A model generated the notes under the pieces. It searched no databases. It saw only the letters and a program-made list of their open reading frames with translations, and was not told the origin of the DNA. 38,065 nucleotides of DNA, from positions 1 through 38,065 of the forward strand of contig NZ_LIRL01000189.1 of assembly GCF_001419795.1 (NCBI RefSeq), in the 5' to 3' direction. Made by a program: the position numbers and the translations under genes. This document shows, piece by piece, positions 7,899 to 16,324 of this stretch. Numbering within the stretch: position 1 is the first letter of the stretch; every line of letters starts with the position of its first letter. The DNA comes from Streptomyces niveiscabiei. GTDB lineage: Bacteria; Actinomycetota; Actinomycetes; Streptomycetales; Streptomycetaceae.

Positions 7899-9758
7899 AT
7901 GGACATGCCGAATATTCGGGCTCGTCTGCTCGCTGTTCTGGTTGTCCTCTGCGGATTCCTGGCGACGCTGGTCCCACAGGCCGGTGCCGCCGCCCCTGTC
8001 CCCGACTCCCTGTCGTTCGACGGCACCGCCCTCACCGTCGCGAACGGCCGCTTCGTCGACGCCACCGGCCGCGAGGTCGTGCTGCGCGGCTACAACGTCT
8101 CCGGCGAGACCAAGCTCGACGAGAACAAGGGCCTGCCCTTCGCCTCCGTCGCCGACGCCAAGAAGTCCGCCACCGCGCTGCGCGCCCTCGGCGGCGGGAA
8201 CTCCGTACGCTTCCTCCTCTCCTGGGCCTACGCCGAACCCGTACGCGGACAGCTCGACGCCGCGTACATCTCGGCCGCCACCGCCCAGATCGGCGCCTTC
8301 CTGGACGCCGGGATCCGGGTCTACCCCGACTTCCACCAGGACCTGTACTCCCGGTACGTCTTCAACTCCGGCAGCTGGTACACCGGCGACGGCGCCCCCA
8401 AGTGGGCCGTGGACCTCGGGGGTTACCCGCGGGAGTCGTGCGGCATCTGCATCATGTGGGGCCAGAACATCACCCAGAACAACGCGGTGAAGGCCGGCCA
8501 GTACGACTTCTGGAACAACAACCACGGCGTCCAGGACAGCTTCCTGACGACCGCTCAGAAAGTCATGGCCTATCTCAAGCAGAACCTGACGGACGATCAG
8601 TTCAAGGGTGTCATCGGCTTCAACCCCTACAACGAGCCCTACGCCGGCACCTACGACTCCGGCCAGAAGAGCCGGAGTTGGGAGCAGAACCTGCTCTGGC
8701 CGTTCTACGTGAAGTTCCGCGCCCGCATGGACGCGGCGGGCTGGCAGGACAAGCCCGCGATGATCGAACCCAACCTCTTCTGGAACGGCAACGTCAGCAA
8801 GGAGGAGGGCGGCTTCCTCGACGTCGGCACCCTCGGCTCCCGCTACGTCTTCAACACCCACTTCTACGACCAGAAGGCCATCTCCGGCATCCTCATGTGG
8901 GGCAACGCCTCCGACGGCCAGTACGTCACCGACTTCGGCACCGTCCGCGACCGCGCCACGGCGACGGGGACGACGGCCATCGTCAGCGAGTTCGGCCACC
9001 CCCTGGCCGGTGCGACCGCCGGCAAGGCCCCGACCGTCCTCAAGGCCATGTACCAGGCCCTCGACTCCCGCGTGAAGGGCGCCAACTGGTGGTCCACGCC
9101 CGCGAGTTCGGGCCCCGTCCTGTCCGGCTCGCAGTGGCAGTGGGACATCTACAACGGACGCCACCACGAATACATGAACGGCAACCCCGACAAGCTCCTC
9201 ACCACCGGCGACGCCTGGAACGACGAGGACCTCTCCGCCGTACGCCTCGACGACTCCGGAACGCCGGTGCTGCGGCAGGACGGACGGCTCCTCGACCGGG
9301 TCTACCCGAGCGCCACCGCCGGTACGACGCTGGCGTTCACCTACGAGGACCGCTCACGTGACGGCTCGACCGTCCTGACCTGGAACCCGGTGCCCGGTTC
9401 GCTGCCGAACGTGTCCTCGCTCGTCGGGTCGGGGCAGTACAGCGTGCTCGTGTGGCGTTCCAACGGGGGCTCCGCGCCTACCGAGTTGCACCTCCCGGCG
9501 ACCTTCCCGACGGCCACGACCACCGTCGTCTCCGACCTCGGGACGGTGCACGGGCCGGGGGCGTACTCGGCGTCCACGAAGATCGGCGCGGCGGCCGAAC
9601 CGGGCGGTACCGGGAGCCGGAGACTGCTGCTGAGCGCCTCCGACTCGGGGACCCTGCACTACGCGCTCGTCACCAACGGGGCGTCCGCGCCGTCGAGTTC
9701 GGCGCTGGCCGCCGCTCGTACGGAGCTGGCGGGGTGGGTGGCGCAGAAGTTCAGCTGA
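7899..9758 (+). CDS. Secreted GH5 glycoside hydrolase, endoglycoceramidase-like
   Basis: About 619 residues. A signal peptide (MPNIRARLLAVLVVLCGFLATLVPQAGAAAP region, residues 3-32) directs secretion. The catalytic GH5 (beta/alpha)8 domain covers about 45-500. The acid/base Glu is in FNPYNEPY (Glu246) and the nucleophile Glu in IVSEFGHP (Glu364). The opening VLRGYNVSGETK and the extra C-terminal beta domain (about 510-610, GH5_C-like) are typical of actinobacterial endoglycoceramidases, which cut the oligosaccharide from glycosphingolipids. Streptomyces are not known for glycosphingolipids, so the target would be host or environmental lipid, or another steryl or lipid glycoside. The start is ATG 7899 or the in-frame ATG 7905; neither has a strong ribosome-binding site. 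A strong terminator follows at 9765. Confidence 0.88.
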   Translation: MDMPNIRARLLAVLVVLCGFLATLVPQAGAAAPVPDSLSFDGTALTVANGRFVDATGREVVLRGYNVSGETKLDENKGLPFASVADAKKSATALRALGGGNSVRFLLSWAYAEPVRGQLDAAYISAATAQIGAFLDAGIRVYPDFHQDLYSRYVFNSGSWYTGDGAPKWAVDLGGYPRESCGICIMWGQNITQNNAVKAGQYDFWNNNHGVQDSFLTTAQKVMAYLKQNLTDDQFKGVIGFNPYNEPYAGTYDSGQKSRSWEQNLLWPFYVKFRARMDAAGWQDKPAMIEPNLFWNGNVSKEEGGFLDVGTLGSRYVFNTHFYDQKAISGILMWGNASDGQYVTDFGTVRDRATATGTTAIVSEFGHPLAGATAGKAPTVLKAMYQALDSRVKGANWWSTPASSGPVLSGSQWQWDIYNGRHHEYMNGNPDKLLTTGDAWNDEDLSAVRLDDSGTPVLRQDGRLLDRVYPSATAGTTLAFTYEDRSRDGSTVLTWNPVPGSLPNVSSLVGSGQYSVLVWRSNGGSAPTELHLPATFPTATTTVVSDLGTVHGPGAYSASTKIGAAAEPGGTGSRRLLLSASDSGTLHYALVTNGASAPSSSALAAARTELAGWVAQKFS

Positions 9759-9764
9759 ACGTGG

Positions 9765-9803
9765 TGCGTCCCCTCGGGAACTCTCCCGAGGGGACGCATC
9801 TTT
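9765..9803. terminator. Strong intrinsic terminator after the GH5 gene
   Basis: A perfect 15-bp stem (TGCGTCCCCTCGGGA at 9765-9779, its complement at 9784-9798) with an ACTC loop is followed by TCTTT. It lies 6 bp after the GH5 stop and also ends the convergent gene at 9813. Confidence 0.92.
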
Positions 9804-9812
9804 GATGGGTTG

Positions 9813-11057
9813 TCAGGAGGGGGACGTCCACGTGGTCGCCACGTGACCCAGCCGGACGCGCTGCGGATGGTCGCCCACCGGCACCGACGTCACCTTCTGG
9901 CCGGTCGCGAAGTCGATCGCGGTGACCTGGTCGGCGCCGCTCTCCGAGACGATGCACGCCTTGCCGTCGCCGCTGACCGTCGCCCAGTAGGGCTTGGAGG
10001 CGGTGACCAGCGGGCCTTCCTGGAGCGTCGTGCGGTTCACGACGGTCGCGTAGTCGTCCATGGTGCCCGCGACGCACAGCTTGCTGCCGTCCGGGCTCAT
10101 CGAGATCCCGTGGTGGCGCGAGTCGTTGACGAACGAGGTGCGGTCGTCGCTGGTCGCCGCGTTCTTCGGGAGGGTCTTCGTACGGGTGATGCGGTCGGTC
10201 GCGAGGTCGTACTCGAAGAAGCCGTTGAAGAACGACACCTGGAAGTACAGCTTCGACTCGTCCGGCGAGAACACCGCCGGGCGGACCGCGTCCGAGTAGT
10301 CGGTCAGGCCGATCGCGTCCAGCCGCGCACGCATGTCGATGACCTTGACCTGCTGGTACGTGGTCGCGTCGACGACCGTGATGCGCCGGTCGCCCTTCGT
10401 CCAGTCCAGCCAGGGCGCGTCGAGGCTCGTGTTCACGTCCCCGATCGACATGTTGTAGATGTACTTGCCGTCCTTGGTGAAGATGTTCTCGTGCGGCTTG
10501 TCGCCGGTGGCGAACTTGCCGAGCTGGCGGCCCGTGTTGATGTCCAGCACGTGCACGGTGTTCGAGATCGAGGCGGAGACCGCGACGCGCGTGCCGTCGG
10601 GGGAGACCGCCATGTGGTCGGAACGGTAACCCGACACCGGGAAGCGCCAGTTGATGGCCCCGGTGGCGAGGTCGATGGACACGACGTCGGCGAAGCTCGG
10701 GCGGGAGACGACCACCGACGCGCCGTCCGGCGTGGTGTACATGTCGTCCACGAACTGGTCGTGGCCCTCGCCGACGCCGTTGCGGATCGCGGTGAAGTAG
10801 ATCCACTTGATCGGGTCGGCCTGGATCTCCGCCATCCGCTGGTCCTTGTCCGGGATGACGTTGATGCGGCCGATCTTCGCGTAGTCGCCGGTCGACTTGA
10901 TGACGTCGGCGGTGCCGTCCCAGTTGTTCCCGACGAACAGCACCTCCCGCAACGCCGCCGCGTCCGGGGCGGCGTGCGCGGAGGCGACAGGGGCGGCGAG
11001 GGTCAGGGTGAGAGCGGCGGCAAGCGTGCACAGGTGCCTGGATCTGACAGCAGGCAT
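9813..11057 (-). CDS. Secreted YncE-like beta-propeller protein
   Basis: 414 residues with a cleavable signal peptide (RSRHLCTLAAALTLTLAAPVASAHAA, cleavage near residue 30). The mature part is a seven-bladed propeller of the YVTN/quinoprotein-amine-dehydrogenase-like superfamily. Recurring blade segments are visible: VVSIDLATGAINWRF, DHMAVSPDGTRVAVS, TVHVLDINTGRQLGKF, PAVFSPDESKLYFQV, HGISMSPDGSKLCVAG and VTAIDFATGQKVTSVPVG. No catalytic signature is recognisable, and such proteins may bind ligand, protein or cell wall. The start at ATG 11057 was chosen because GGAGG lies 11 bp upstream and the signal peptide begins there; ATG 11075 is in frame but has no ribosome-binding site. It is divergent from the TetR gene and probably controlled by it through the sites at 11109-11156. 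Confidence 0.85.
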   Translation of the reverse strand: MPAVRSRHLCTLAAALTLTLAAPVASAHAAPDAAALREVLFVGNNWDGTADVIKSTGDYAKIGRINVIPDKDQRMAEIQADPIKWIYFTAIRNGVGEGHDQFVDDMYTTPDGASVVVSRPSFADVVSIDLATGAINWRFPVSGYRSDHMAVSPDGTRVAVSASISNTVHVLDINTGRQLGKFATGDKPHENIFTKDGKYIYNMSIGDVNTSLDAPWLDWTKGDRRITVVDATTYQQVKVIDMRARLDAIGLTDYSDAVRPAVFSPDESKLYFQVSFFNGFFEYDLATDRITRTKTLPKNAATSDDRTSFVNDSRHHGISMSPDGSKLCVAGTMDDYATVVNRTTLQEGPLVTASKPYWATVSGDGKACIVSESGADQVTAIDFATGQKVTSVPVGDHPQRVRLGHVATTWTSPS

Positions 11058-11108
11058 GGGGGGTGTTGCCTCCATCCGAGGGCGGTGACAGGGGTGAAAG
11101 CGGCTCCG

Positions 11109-11140
11109 CCAGATCTGAAGACGTGCGATTCCAGATCTGA
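11109..11140. repeat. Direct repeat of CCAGATCTGA in the TetR/propeller promoter region
   Basis: The 10-mer CCAGATCTGA occurs at 11109-11118 and again at 11131-11140, with starts 22 bp apart (two helical turns). Each contains the palindrome CAGATCTG. The spacing suits two protein dimers on the same DNA face. Confidence 0.55.
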
Positions 11141-11156
11141 CTTACTGGAAAGTAAG
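11140..11156. promoter_or_regulatory. TetR-type operator between the propeller gene and the TetR gene
   Basis: CTTACT-GGAA-AGTAAG (11141-11156) is a perfect 6-bp inverted repeat with a 4-bp spacer, the common layout for TetR-family sites. It lies between the divergent starts at 11057 and 11227 and adjoins the CCAGATCTGA repeat. A related 17-bp sequence occurs at 7847-7863. Confidence 0.65.
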
Positions 11157-11226
11157 GAGGGGGTGGCCTTCGCCACAAGACTCCGGACACGACAAAATTG
11201 GCCGCAGGAGCGAACGAGGAGGGTCA

Positions 11227-11889
11227 TTGACGGGCAGGCTCAAAGGGCCGACCGGTCGGTACGGTGGCAAAAGCGCGGAAGAACGGCAGGCCGAACGGCG
11301 TCGCCGCTTCCTCGCGGCTGCCCTGGAGCTGTTCGGGGGAGCGCCGGGGTACCGGGGCACGACCGTCGCCGCGCTCAGCGAGGCCGCGGGGCTGTCCACC
11401 CGCCAGTTCTACGAGGAGTTCCGGACGCTGGAGGACGTGCTCGCGGCGCTGCACCTCCAGGTGAACGACTGGGCCGAGGAGGCGGTGCTCGACACGTTCG
11501 CCGCGGTGGACGATCTGCCGCTGGTCGAGCGCGTGACCGCGATCTTCCGGGCGTACGCCCGCAACGTGACGACCGACCCTCGCCGGATCCGCATCACGTT
11601 CGTGGAGATCGTGGGGGTCAGTCCTCGGCTGGAGTCCCAGCGCCTTGCCCGGCGGGCGCGGTGGATCGACCTCATCGTGGCGGAGGCGTCGGCTGCGGCG
11701 CTCCGGGGGGAGGCGGTCGAGCGGGACTATCGGCTGGCGGCGACCGCGTTCATCGGGAGTGTGAACGGGTTGCTGCACGACTGGAGTGCGGGGTGGGTGG
11801 AGGCGGGGCTCGATGAGGTGGTGGATGAGCTGGTGAGGCAGTTGCTGGGGATTCTGCGGCCGGTGGGGGAGTGGCCGGTTCGGGGGTGA
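11227..11889 (+). CDS. TetR/AcrR-family transcriptional regulator
   Basis: 220 residues. An N-terminal helix-turn-helix domain occupies about residues 20-68 (FLAAALELFGGAPGYRGTTVAALSEAAGLSTRQFYEEF, with the recognition helix in LSTRQFYEEF). A divergent all-helical ligand and dimerisation domain follows (about 75-210). The start is TTG at 11227, supported by GAGGAGGG a few bases upstream; no better ATG or GTG is near. It is divergent from the beta-propeller gene, and the inverted repeat at 11140-11156 is the likely autoregulatory site. The ligand cannot be predicted. It is convergent with the glycosyltransferase gene, with 42 bp between stops. Confidence 0.93.
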   Translation: MTGRLKGPTGRYGGKSAEERQAERRRRFLAAALELFGGAPGYRGTTVAALSEAAGLSTRQFYEEFRTLEDVLAALHLQVNDWAEEAVLDTFAAVDDLPLVERVTAIFRAYARNVTTDPRRIRITFVEIVGVSPRLESQRLARRARWIDLIVAEASAAALRGEAVERDYRLAATAFIGSVNGLLHDWSAGWVEAGLDEVVDELVRQLLGILRPVGEWPVRG

Positions 11890-11931
11890 GATGGAGGTGA
11901 TCGGGTACGGGGGTGCGAGTGTGGGTGTGGG

Positions 11932-13158
11932 CTAAGCAAGCCTTCCCACCGCCTCCACTACTCTTGCCACCCCGTCCTCCCCGCGCACTCGCTCCCCCAA
12001 CTCCCTTGCTCGCTCCGCGAATTCCGGTTCACCCGTCGCCCGCCGCAGCGCCTCCGCGAGCCGTTCCGTCGTCAGCCTTCTCAGGGGGATCGCCTCCGGT
12101 GCCACCCCCAGCGTGACCAGCCGTCTCGCCCAGAAGCCCTCGTCGAACTGGATCGGGACCGGCACCGATGGCACCCCGGCGCGGATGCCGGCCGCTGTCG
12201 TGCCCGCTCCGCAGTGGTGGACGACCGCAGCCGTCCGGGGAAACAGCAGCGAGTGAGGTACGTCCTCGATCGTCAGGATGTCGTCCCCCTCCGCCGCCAG
12301 GTCCGCCCAGCCACGTTGGATCACCCCCCGTAGCCCGGCGAGGCGCAGTGCGTGGACGATCTGAGTGCTCAGCGCCACCGGGTCGGGGACCGTCGCGCTG
12401 CCCAGGCCGACGAAGACCGGTGGGGGACCGGCGTCCAGGAAGTCCCTCAGGCGAGCCGGGAGTTGGGTGGTCGTGTCGTACGGCCACCAGTAGCCCGTGA
12501 CCTCCAGGTCCGCGCGCCAGTCCGTGGGGCGGGGGACGACCGAGGGGCTGAAGCCGTGCAGCATCGGGCGGCGGGGCCGGCGTCGGCGGCGCGGCGGGCG
12601 GGGTACCCCCAACTCCGCGCGGACCGAAGGGAGTGCGGGGGCGAAGACGTGGTCCACGGAGCGGTCGACGACGTGGCCCGCGAGGAGGTTCAGGAGCGGG
12701 CCGTAGGAGCCCGCGCCGAGCATCGGGGGCGCGAACTCCCGTGTCGCGGTGATGGGTTGGAGGGGGAGGTCCAGCGCGGGGAGGTCGAGGGCCTCGGCGA
12801 CGACGTGGCCCAGCGGGGACAGGGACGCGGACAGGAGCAGCGCGTCGCTCTTGCGGGCCGCCGCGACGACGTCGTACGCCATCTCGCCGACCAGCGACCG
12901 GGCCATCCCCACCACGCGGGCCAGTTTTCCGAGGCCGCTGCCGCTGCGGTGCAGGCCACGGCCGCGCGCGGACTCCAGCTCGGCGCGGGGGTCGACGGGC
13001 AGCGCGTGGAAGGCGACGCCGGACCCGGCGACGAGGGGTTCGAAGCGGGCGTGGGTGACCAGGGTGACCTCGTGTCCGGCGCCCACCAGGGCATGGCCGA
13101 CCCCGGTGAAGGGGGCCACGTCGCCCCGGGAACCCGCCGTCATGATCGCGACTCGCAC
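11932..13158 (-). CDS. UGT/MGT-type glycosyltransferase (GT1 family)
   Basis: 408 residues of the GT-B fold. The N-terminal acceptor domain starts VRVAIMTAGSRGDVAPFTGVGHAL, typical of sterol 3-beta-glucosyltransferases and macrolide glycosyltransferases. The C-terminal nucleotide-sugar domain has PVFVGLGSATVPDP, EDVPHSLLFPRTAAVVHHCGAGTTAAGIRAG (catalytic-domain His-Cys-Gly-Ala-Gly motif) and PSVPVPIQFDEGFWARRL. It transfers a sugar from a UDP or dTDP donor to a hydrophobic acceptor in the cytosol. The start is GTG 13158, where the family N-terminus begins; the ribosome-binding site is poor. An unusual Arg/Pro-rich insertion (PRPPRRRRRPRRP, about residue 190) lies in the linker before the C-terminal domain. 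No sugar or aglycone genes lie beside it, so the acceptor is unknown. Confidence 0.9.
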   Translation of the reverse strand: MRVAIMTAGSRGDVAPFTGVGHALVGAGHEVTLVTHARFEPLVAGSGVAFHALPVDPRAELESARGRGLHRSGSGLGKLARVVGMARSLVGEMAYDVVAAARKSDALLLSASLSPLGHVVAEALDLPALDLPLQPITATREFAPPMLGAGSYGPLLNLLAGHVVDRSVDHVFAPALPSVRAELGVPRPPRRRRRPRRPMLHGFSPSVVPRPTDWRADLEVTGYWWPYDTTTQLPARLRDFLDAGPPPVFVGLGSATVPDPVALSTQIVHALRLAGLRGVIQRGWADLAAEGDDILTIEDVPHSLLFPRTAAVVHHCGAGTTAAGIRAGVPSVPVPIQFDEGFWARRLVTLGVAPEAIPLRRLTTERLAEALRRATGEPEFAERARELGERVRGEDGVARVVEAVGRLA

Positions 13159-13238
13159 GAGCGACAGTATGGCGGCCGGGGCGTCGTGGAGGGGCGAACG
13201 ACCCTGGAAAAAGAGCCAGTTCACTCCTGTCCCAGCCG

Positions 13239-13267
13239 TTGACTTCGCTACTCGCCGGTTCTATTTT
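13239..13267 (+). promoter_or_regulatory. Sigma-70 (HrdB)-like promoter for the alpha-galactosidase gene
   Basis: TTGACT (13239-13244) and TATTTT (13262-13267) are separated by exactly 17 bp, a near-consensus vegetative promoter and unusually AT-rich for its surroundings. It would give a 5' leader of about 75 bases before the start at 13351. Confidence 0.65.
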
Positions 13268-13350
13268 CGGCCCGCGACACGTTCGATTCGTCGATCCCTG
13301 TTCGATACCCCGGACGAAATGCCGCTTCCCCCCGACCCTTACGGAGCCGC

Positions 13351-15285
13351 ATGTACCCCCCTCTCCTGCGCCGGTGCAGATCCGTCGCCGCCCTCGCCCT
13401 GTCCGCGGCGGCGGCTCTCCTGTTCGTCCAGCCGGTCCCCGCCCAGGCCGCGACCTCGCGCCAGATCGCCGTACCGAGCGCGCCGATGGGCTGGGCCTCC
13501 TGGAACAGCTTCGCCGCGAAGATCGACTACGGCGTCATCAAGCAGCAGGTCGACGCGTTCGCGGCGGCCGGGCTGCCGGAGGCCGGGTACCGGTACGTCA
13601 ACATCGACGAGGGCTGGTGGCAGGGCACGCGGGACGCCGCCGGGAACATCACCGTCGACCAGTCCGAGTGGCCCGGCGGCATGGCCGCGATCGCCGACTA
13701 CATCCACAGCAAGGGCCTCAAGGCCGGGATCTACACCGACGCCGGGAAGGACGGCTGCGGGTACTACTACCCGACCGGCCGCCCCGCCGCGCCCGGCTCC
13801 GGCAGCGAGGGCCACTACGACCAGGACATGCTCCAGTTCTCGAAGTGGGGCTTCGACTTCGTGAAGGTCGACTGGTGCGGCGGCGACGCGGAGGGCCTCG
13901 ACCCGGCGACCACGTACCGGTCCATCAGCGACGCGATCACCCGCGCGACCGCCACCACCGGCCGCCCGATGACGCTGTCGCTGTGCAACTGGGGCCGCAA
14001 GAACCCCTGGAACTGGGCGCCCGGCCAGGGCGCGATGTGGCGCACCAACGACGACATCATCCTCTACGGCAACAAGCCGTCCATGACGAACCTGCTCACC
14101 AACTTCGACCGGAACCTGCACCCCACCGCGCAGCACACCGGTTACTACAACGACGCCGACATGCTGATGACCGGCATGGACGGCTTCACCGCGGCCCAGA
14201 ACCGCACCCACATGAACCTCTGGGCGATCTCCGGCGCCCCTCTCCTCGCGGGCAACAACCTGTCGACGATGACCGCCGAGACAGCCGCGATCCTCAAGAA
14301 CCCCGAGGTCATCGCCGTCGACCAGGACCCGCGCGGGCTCCAGGGTGTCAAGGTCTCCGAGGACACGACCGGGCTCCAGGCGTACGGCAAGGTCCTCGCC
14401 GGCAACGGCAACCGCGCCGTCGTCCTCCTCAACCGCACGTCCGCCGCCGCGAACATCACCGTCCGCTGGTCCGACCTCGGCCTCACGGACGCGCCCGCGA
14501 CCGTCCGCGACCTCTGGGCCCGCGCCAACATCGGCTCCTACAGCGGGAGTTACACCGCCAGTGTCCCGGCGGGCGGCTCCGTCATGCTCACCGTCACCGG
14601 TGGCACCGAGGCCGCGTCCAGTGTCCACACCGGCACCTCCTCCTTCTCCGGCGTCACCGCCGGATCCGGGGGCCTCAAGGTCGTCGACGTCGCGTACGTC
14701 AACAACACGTCGTCCGCCCGCACCGCCACGCTCAGCGTCAACGGCCAGCACACGACAGCGGTCTCCTTCCCGCCGACGGGCGCCTCCCCAGGCACGATCA
14801 GCGTCCAGGTCTCCCTGGCGAAGGGCTCCGCCAACACCCTGACCTTCACCGGCGCACCGACACTGGCCGACATCACAATCCATCCGCTACCGGGAACGAA
14901 CGGCACCGAACTCATCGGCACCCAGTCCACCCGCTGCCTCGACATCGACGACAACACCATCGCCAACGGCACCCAGGCCCAACTCTGGGACTGCAACGCC
15001 GGCCAGAACCAGACCTGGACATACACCTCCCGCAAGGAACTCGTCCTGTACGGCAACAAGTGCCTCGACGCCTACAACCTCGGCACCACCAACGGCACGA
15101 AAACCGTCATCTGGGACTGCAACGGCCAGCCCAACCAGAAGTGGAACCTCAACCCGGACGGCACAATCACGAACGCCAACGCAGCCCTCTGCCTCGACGC
15201 GAACGCCGCCGGCACGACCAACGGCACACAACTCGTCCTGTGGACCTGCAACGGCCAGCCCAACCAGAAGTGGACCCGCAACTGA
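13351..15285 (+). CDS. Secreted GH27 alpha-galactosidase with C-terminal ricin-type (CBM13) lectin domain
   Basis: 644 residues. The signal peptide is residues 1-33 (ending VPAQAA). The GH27 (beta/alpha)8 domain (about 38-330) opens with PMGWASWNSF and contains the nucleophile Asp in FVKVDWCGG (Asp174) and the acid/base Asp in YNDADMLMTG (Asp270), the pattern of clan D alpha-galactosidases. A beta-sandwich domain follows (to about 410), then a CBM35-like region (about 420-515). The last 130 residues form a ricin B trefoil with three repeats, each with CLD near its start and Q-x-W at its end (QTW, QKW, QKW). It would release alpha-galactose from galactomannan, raffinose-type sugars or arabinogalactan outside the cell, with the lectin holding it on polymer. 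ATG 13351 follows a GGAG site. Alpha-N-acetylgalactosaminidase or beta-L-arabinopyranosidase activity remains possible within the family. Confidence 0.94.
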   Translation: MYPPLLRRCRSVAALALSAAAALLFVQPVPAQAATSRQIAVPSAPMGWASWNSFAAKIDYGVIKQQVDAFAAAGLPEAGYRYVNIDEGWWQGTRDAAGNITVDQSEWPGGMAAIADYIHSKGLKAGIYTDAGKDGCGYYYPTGRPAAPGSGSEGHYDQDMLQFSKWGFDFVKVDWCGGDAEGLDPATTYRSISDAITRATATTGRPMTLSLCNWGRKNPWNWAPGQGAMWRTNDDIILYGNKPSMTNLLTNFDRNLHPTAQHTGYYNDADMLMTGMDGFTAAQNRTHMNLWAISGAPLLAGNNLSTMTAETAAILKNPEVIAVDQDPRGLQGVKVSEDTTGLQAYGKVLAGNGNRAVVLLNRTSAAANITVRWSDLGLTDAPATVRDLWARANIGSYSGSYTASVPAGGSVMLTVTGGTEAASSVHTGTSSFSGVTAGSGGLKVVDVAYVNNTSSARTATLSVNGQHTTAVSFPPTGASPGTISVQVSLAKGSANTLTFTGAPTLADITIHPLPGTNGTELIGTQSTRCLDIDDNTIANGTQAQLWDCNAGQNQTWTYTSRKELVLYGNKCLDAYNLGTTNGTKTVIWDCNGQPNQKWNLNPDGTITNANAALCLDANAAGTTNGTQLVLWTCNGQPNQKWTRN

Positions 15286-15298
15286 CCGCACCGAGGGA

Positions 15299-15324
15299 GC
15301 GCCCCTGCCGCCGACCAGGGGCGC
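15299..15324. terminator. Bidirectional terminator between alpha-galactosidase and folD
   Basis: GCGCCCCTG (15299-15307) pairs perfectly with CAGGGGCGC (15316-15324) around an 8-base loop, between convergent stops at 15285 and 15334. Confidence 0.8.
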
Positions 15325-15333
15325 CCCCATCCC

Positions 15334-16170
15334 TCACCCGCCCATCTGCCGCTCCGCCGCCGTCACGGTCTGCTCCAACAACACGGAGATGGTCATCGGC
15401 CCCACCCCACCAGGCACGGGCGTGACCAACGAGGCCCGCTCCAGCGCGGACACGAAGTCGACGTCCCCGACGTTCCCCGGGTTGTACCCGGCATCGACAA
15501 CCACCGCCCCGGGCTTGAGATCCCGCCCGGCGATGAGCTGCGGCCGTCCGACAGCCGCCACGACGATGTCGGCCTCACGGAGAACACCCGACAGGTCCCG
15601 CGTCCGCGAATGGCAGTACGTGACGGTCGCGTCCCGCGCCAGCAGCAGCATCCCAACAGGCTTGCCCAGAATGGCACTCCGCCCGACGATCACGGCCCGC
15701 TTCCCCGCCGGGTCCACCCCGTACTCGTCCAGCAGCCGCATGATCCCGCCCGGCGTGCACGACACGAACCCCGGCAGCCCGAAACTCATCGCCGCGAACG
15801 AGGCGAAGGTGACCCCGTCGACATCCTTCTCGGGCGCGATCGCCTCGAACGCCGCGCGCTCGTCGATGTGTTCGCCCATCGGGTGCTGGAGCAGAATGCC
15901 GTGCACACCAGGGTCCTCGGACAACTCGGTGAGCTTCGCGACGAGTTCGGCGGTCGTCGTCCCGGCGGGCAACGAGACGTGCCGCGACTCGATCCCCGCC
16001 TTCCGGCACCGGTTGCGCTTCATCCTGACGTACGTCACCGACGCGGGATCGTCGCCGACGAGAACCGTCGCGAGACAGGGCGGGCCAGGCAGCCGGGCCG
16101 CCCGCTTCGCCACGTCCTCCACGATCCGCGCCGCAAGGGCGGTGCCGTCCATGAGCCGGGCCTGGGGCAT
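15334..16170 (-). CDS. folD: Bifunctional methylenetetrahydrofolate dehydrogenase/methenyltetrahydrofolate cyclohydrolase
   Basis: 278 residues. It interconverts 5,10-methylene-, 5,10-methenyl- and 10-formyl-tetrahydrofolate with NADP in one-carbon metabolism. Family signatures are present: SVTYVRMKRNRC (catalytic Tyr-x3-Lys), GILLQHPMGEHID, PEKDVDGV, CTPGGIMRLL, GRSAILGKPVGMLLL (nucleotide binding) and the C-terminal PVPGGVGPMTISVLL. The start is ATG 16170 (MPQARLMDGTALA) with GAGGAG about 10 bp upstream; ATG 16197 is in frame but lacks a ribosome-binding site and adds a non-homologous tail. It stands alone, not next to glyA or purine genes, so it may be a second copy in the genome rather than the housekeeping one; that cannot be decided from the window. 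Confidence 0.95.
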   Translation of the reverse strand: MPQARLMDGTALAARIVEDVAKRAARLPGPPCLATVLVGDDPASVTYVRMKRNRCRKAGIESRHVSLPAGTTTAELVAKLTELSEDPGVHGILLQHPMGEHIDERAAFEAIAPEKDVDGVTFASFAAMSFGLPGFVSCTPGGIMRLLDEYGVDPAGKRAVIVGRSAILGKPVGMLLLARDATVTYCHSRTRDLSGVLREADIVVAAVGRPQLIAGRDLKPGAVVVDAGYNPGNVGDVDFVSALERASLVTPVPGGVGPMTISVLLEQTVTAAERQMGG

Positions 16171-16324
16171 ACGCGTCACACTCCTCGAGCGGTTCATCGC
16201 CCAGGCGCGCGGCATCGGTCGGCCGGGCCGCTCCCCGGTGGTGATCCACCTCAGCGCCAGTCACGGCCCAGGGCCAGCGTAAATCAGTTGGCCGGTGGGG
16301 CGGGGGTGGTGAGAATTTCGGGTG

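Noticed and set aside
7869..7900. Promoter TTGACG ... TGTAAT for the GH5 gene
   Set aside because: The spacer would be 20 bp, too long, and the -10 overlaps the start codon.
13239..15425. A 728-codon plus-strand frame overlapping the alpha-galactosidase gene
   Set aside because: Out-of-frame translation of the GH27 gene, Arg/His/Pro-rich, with no motif.
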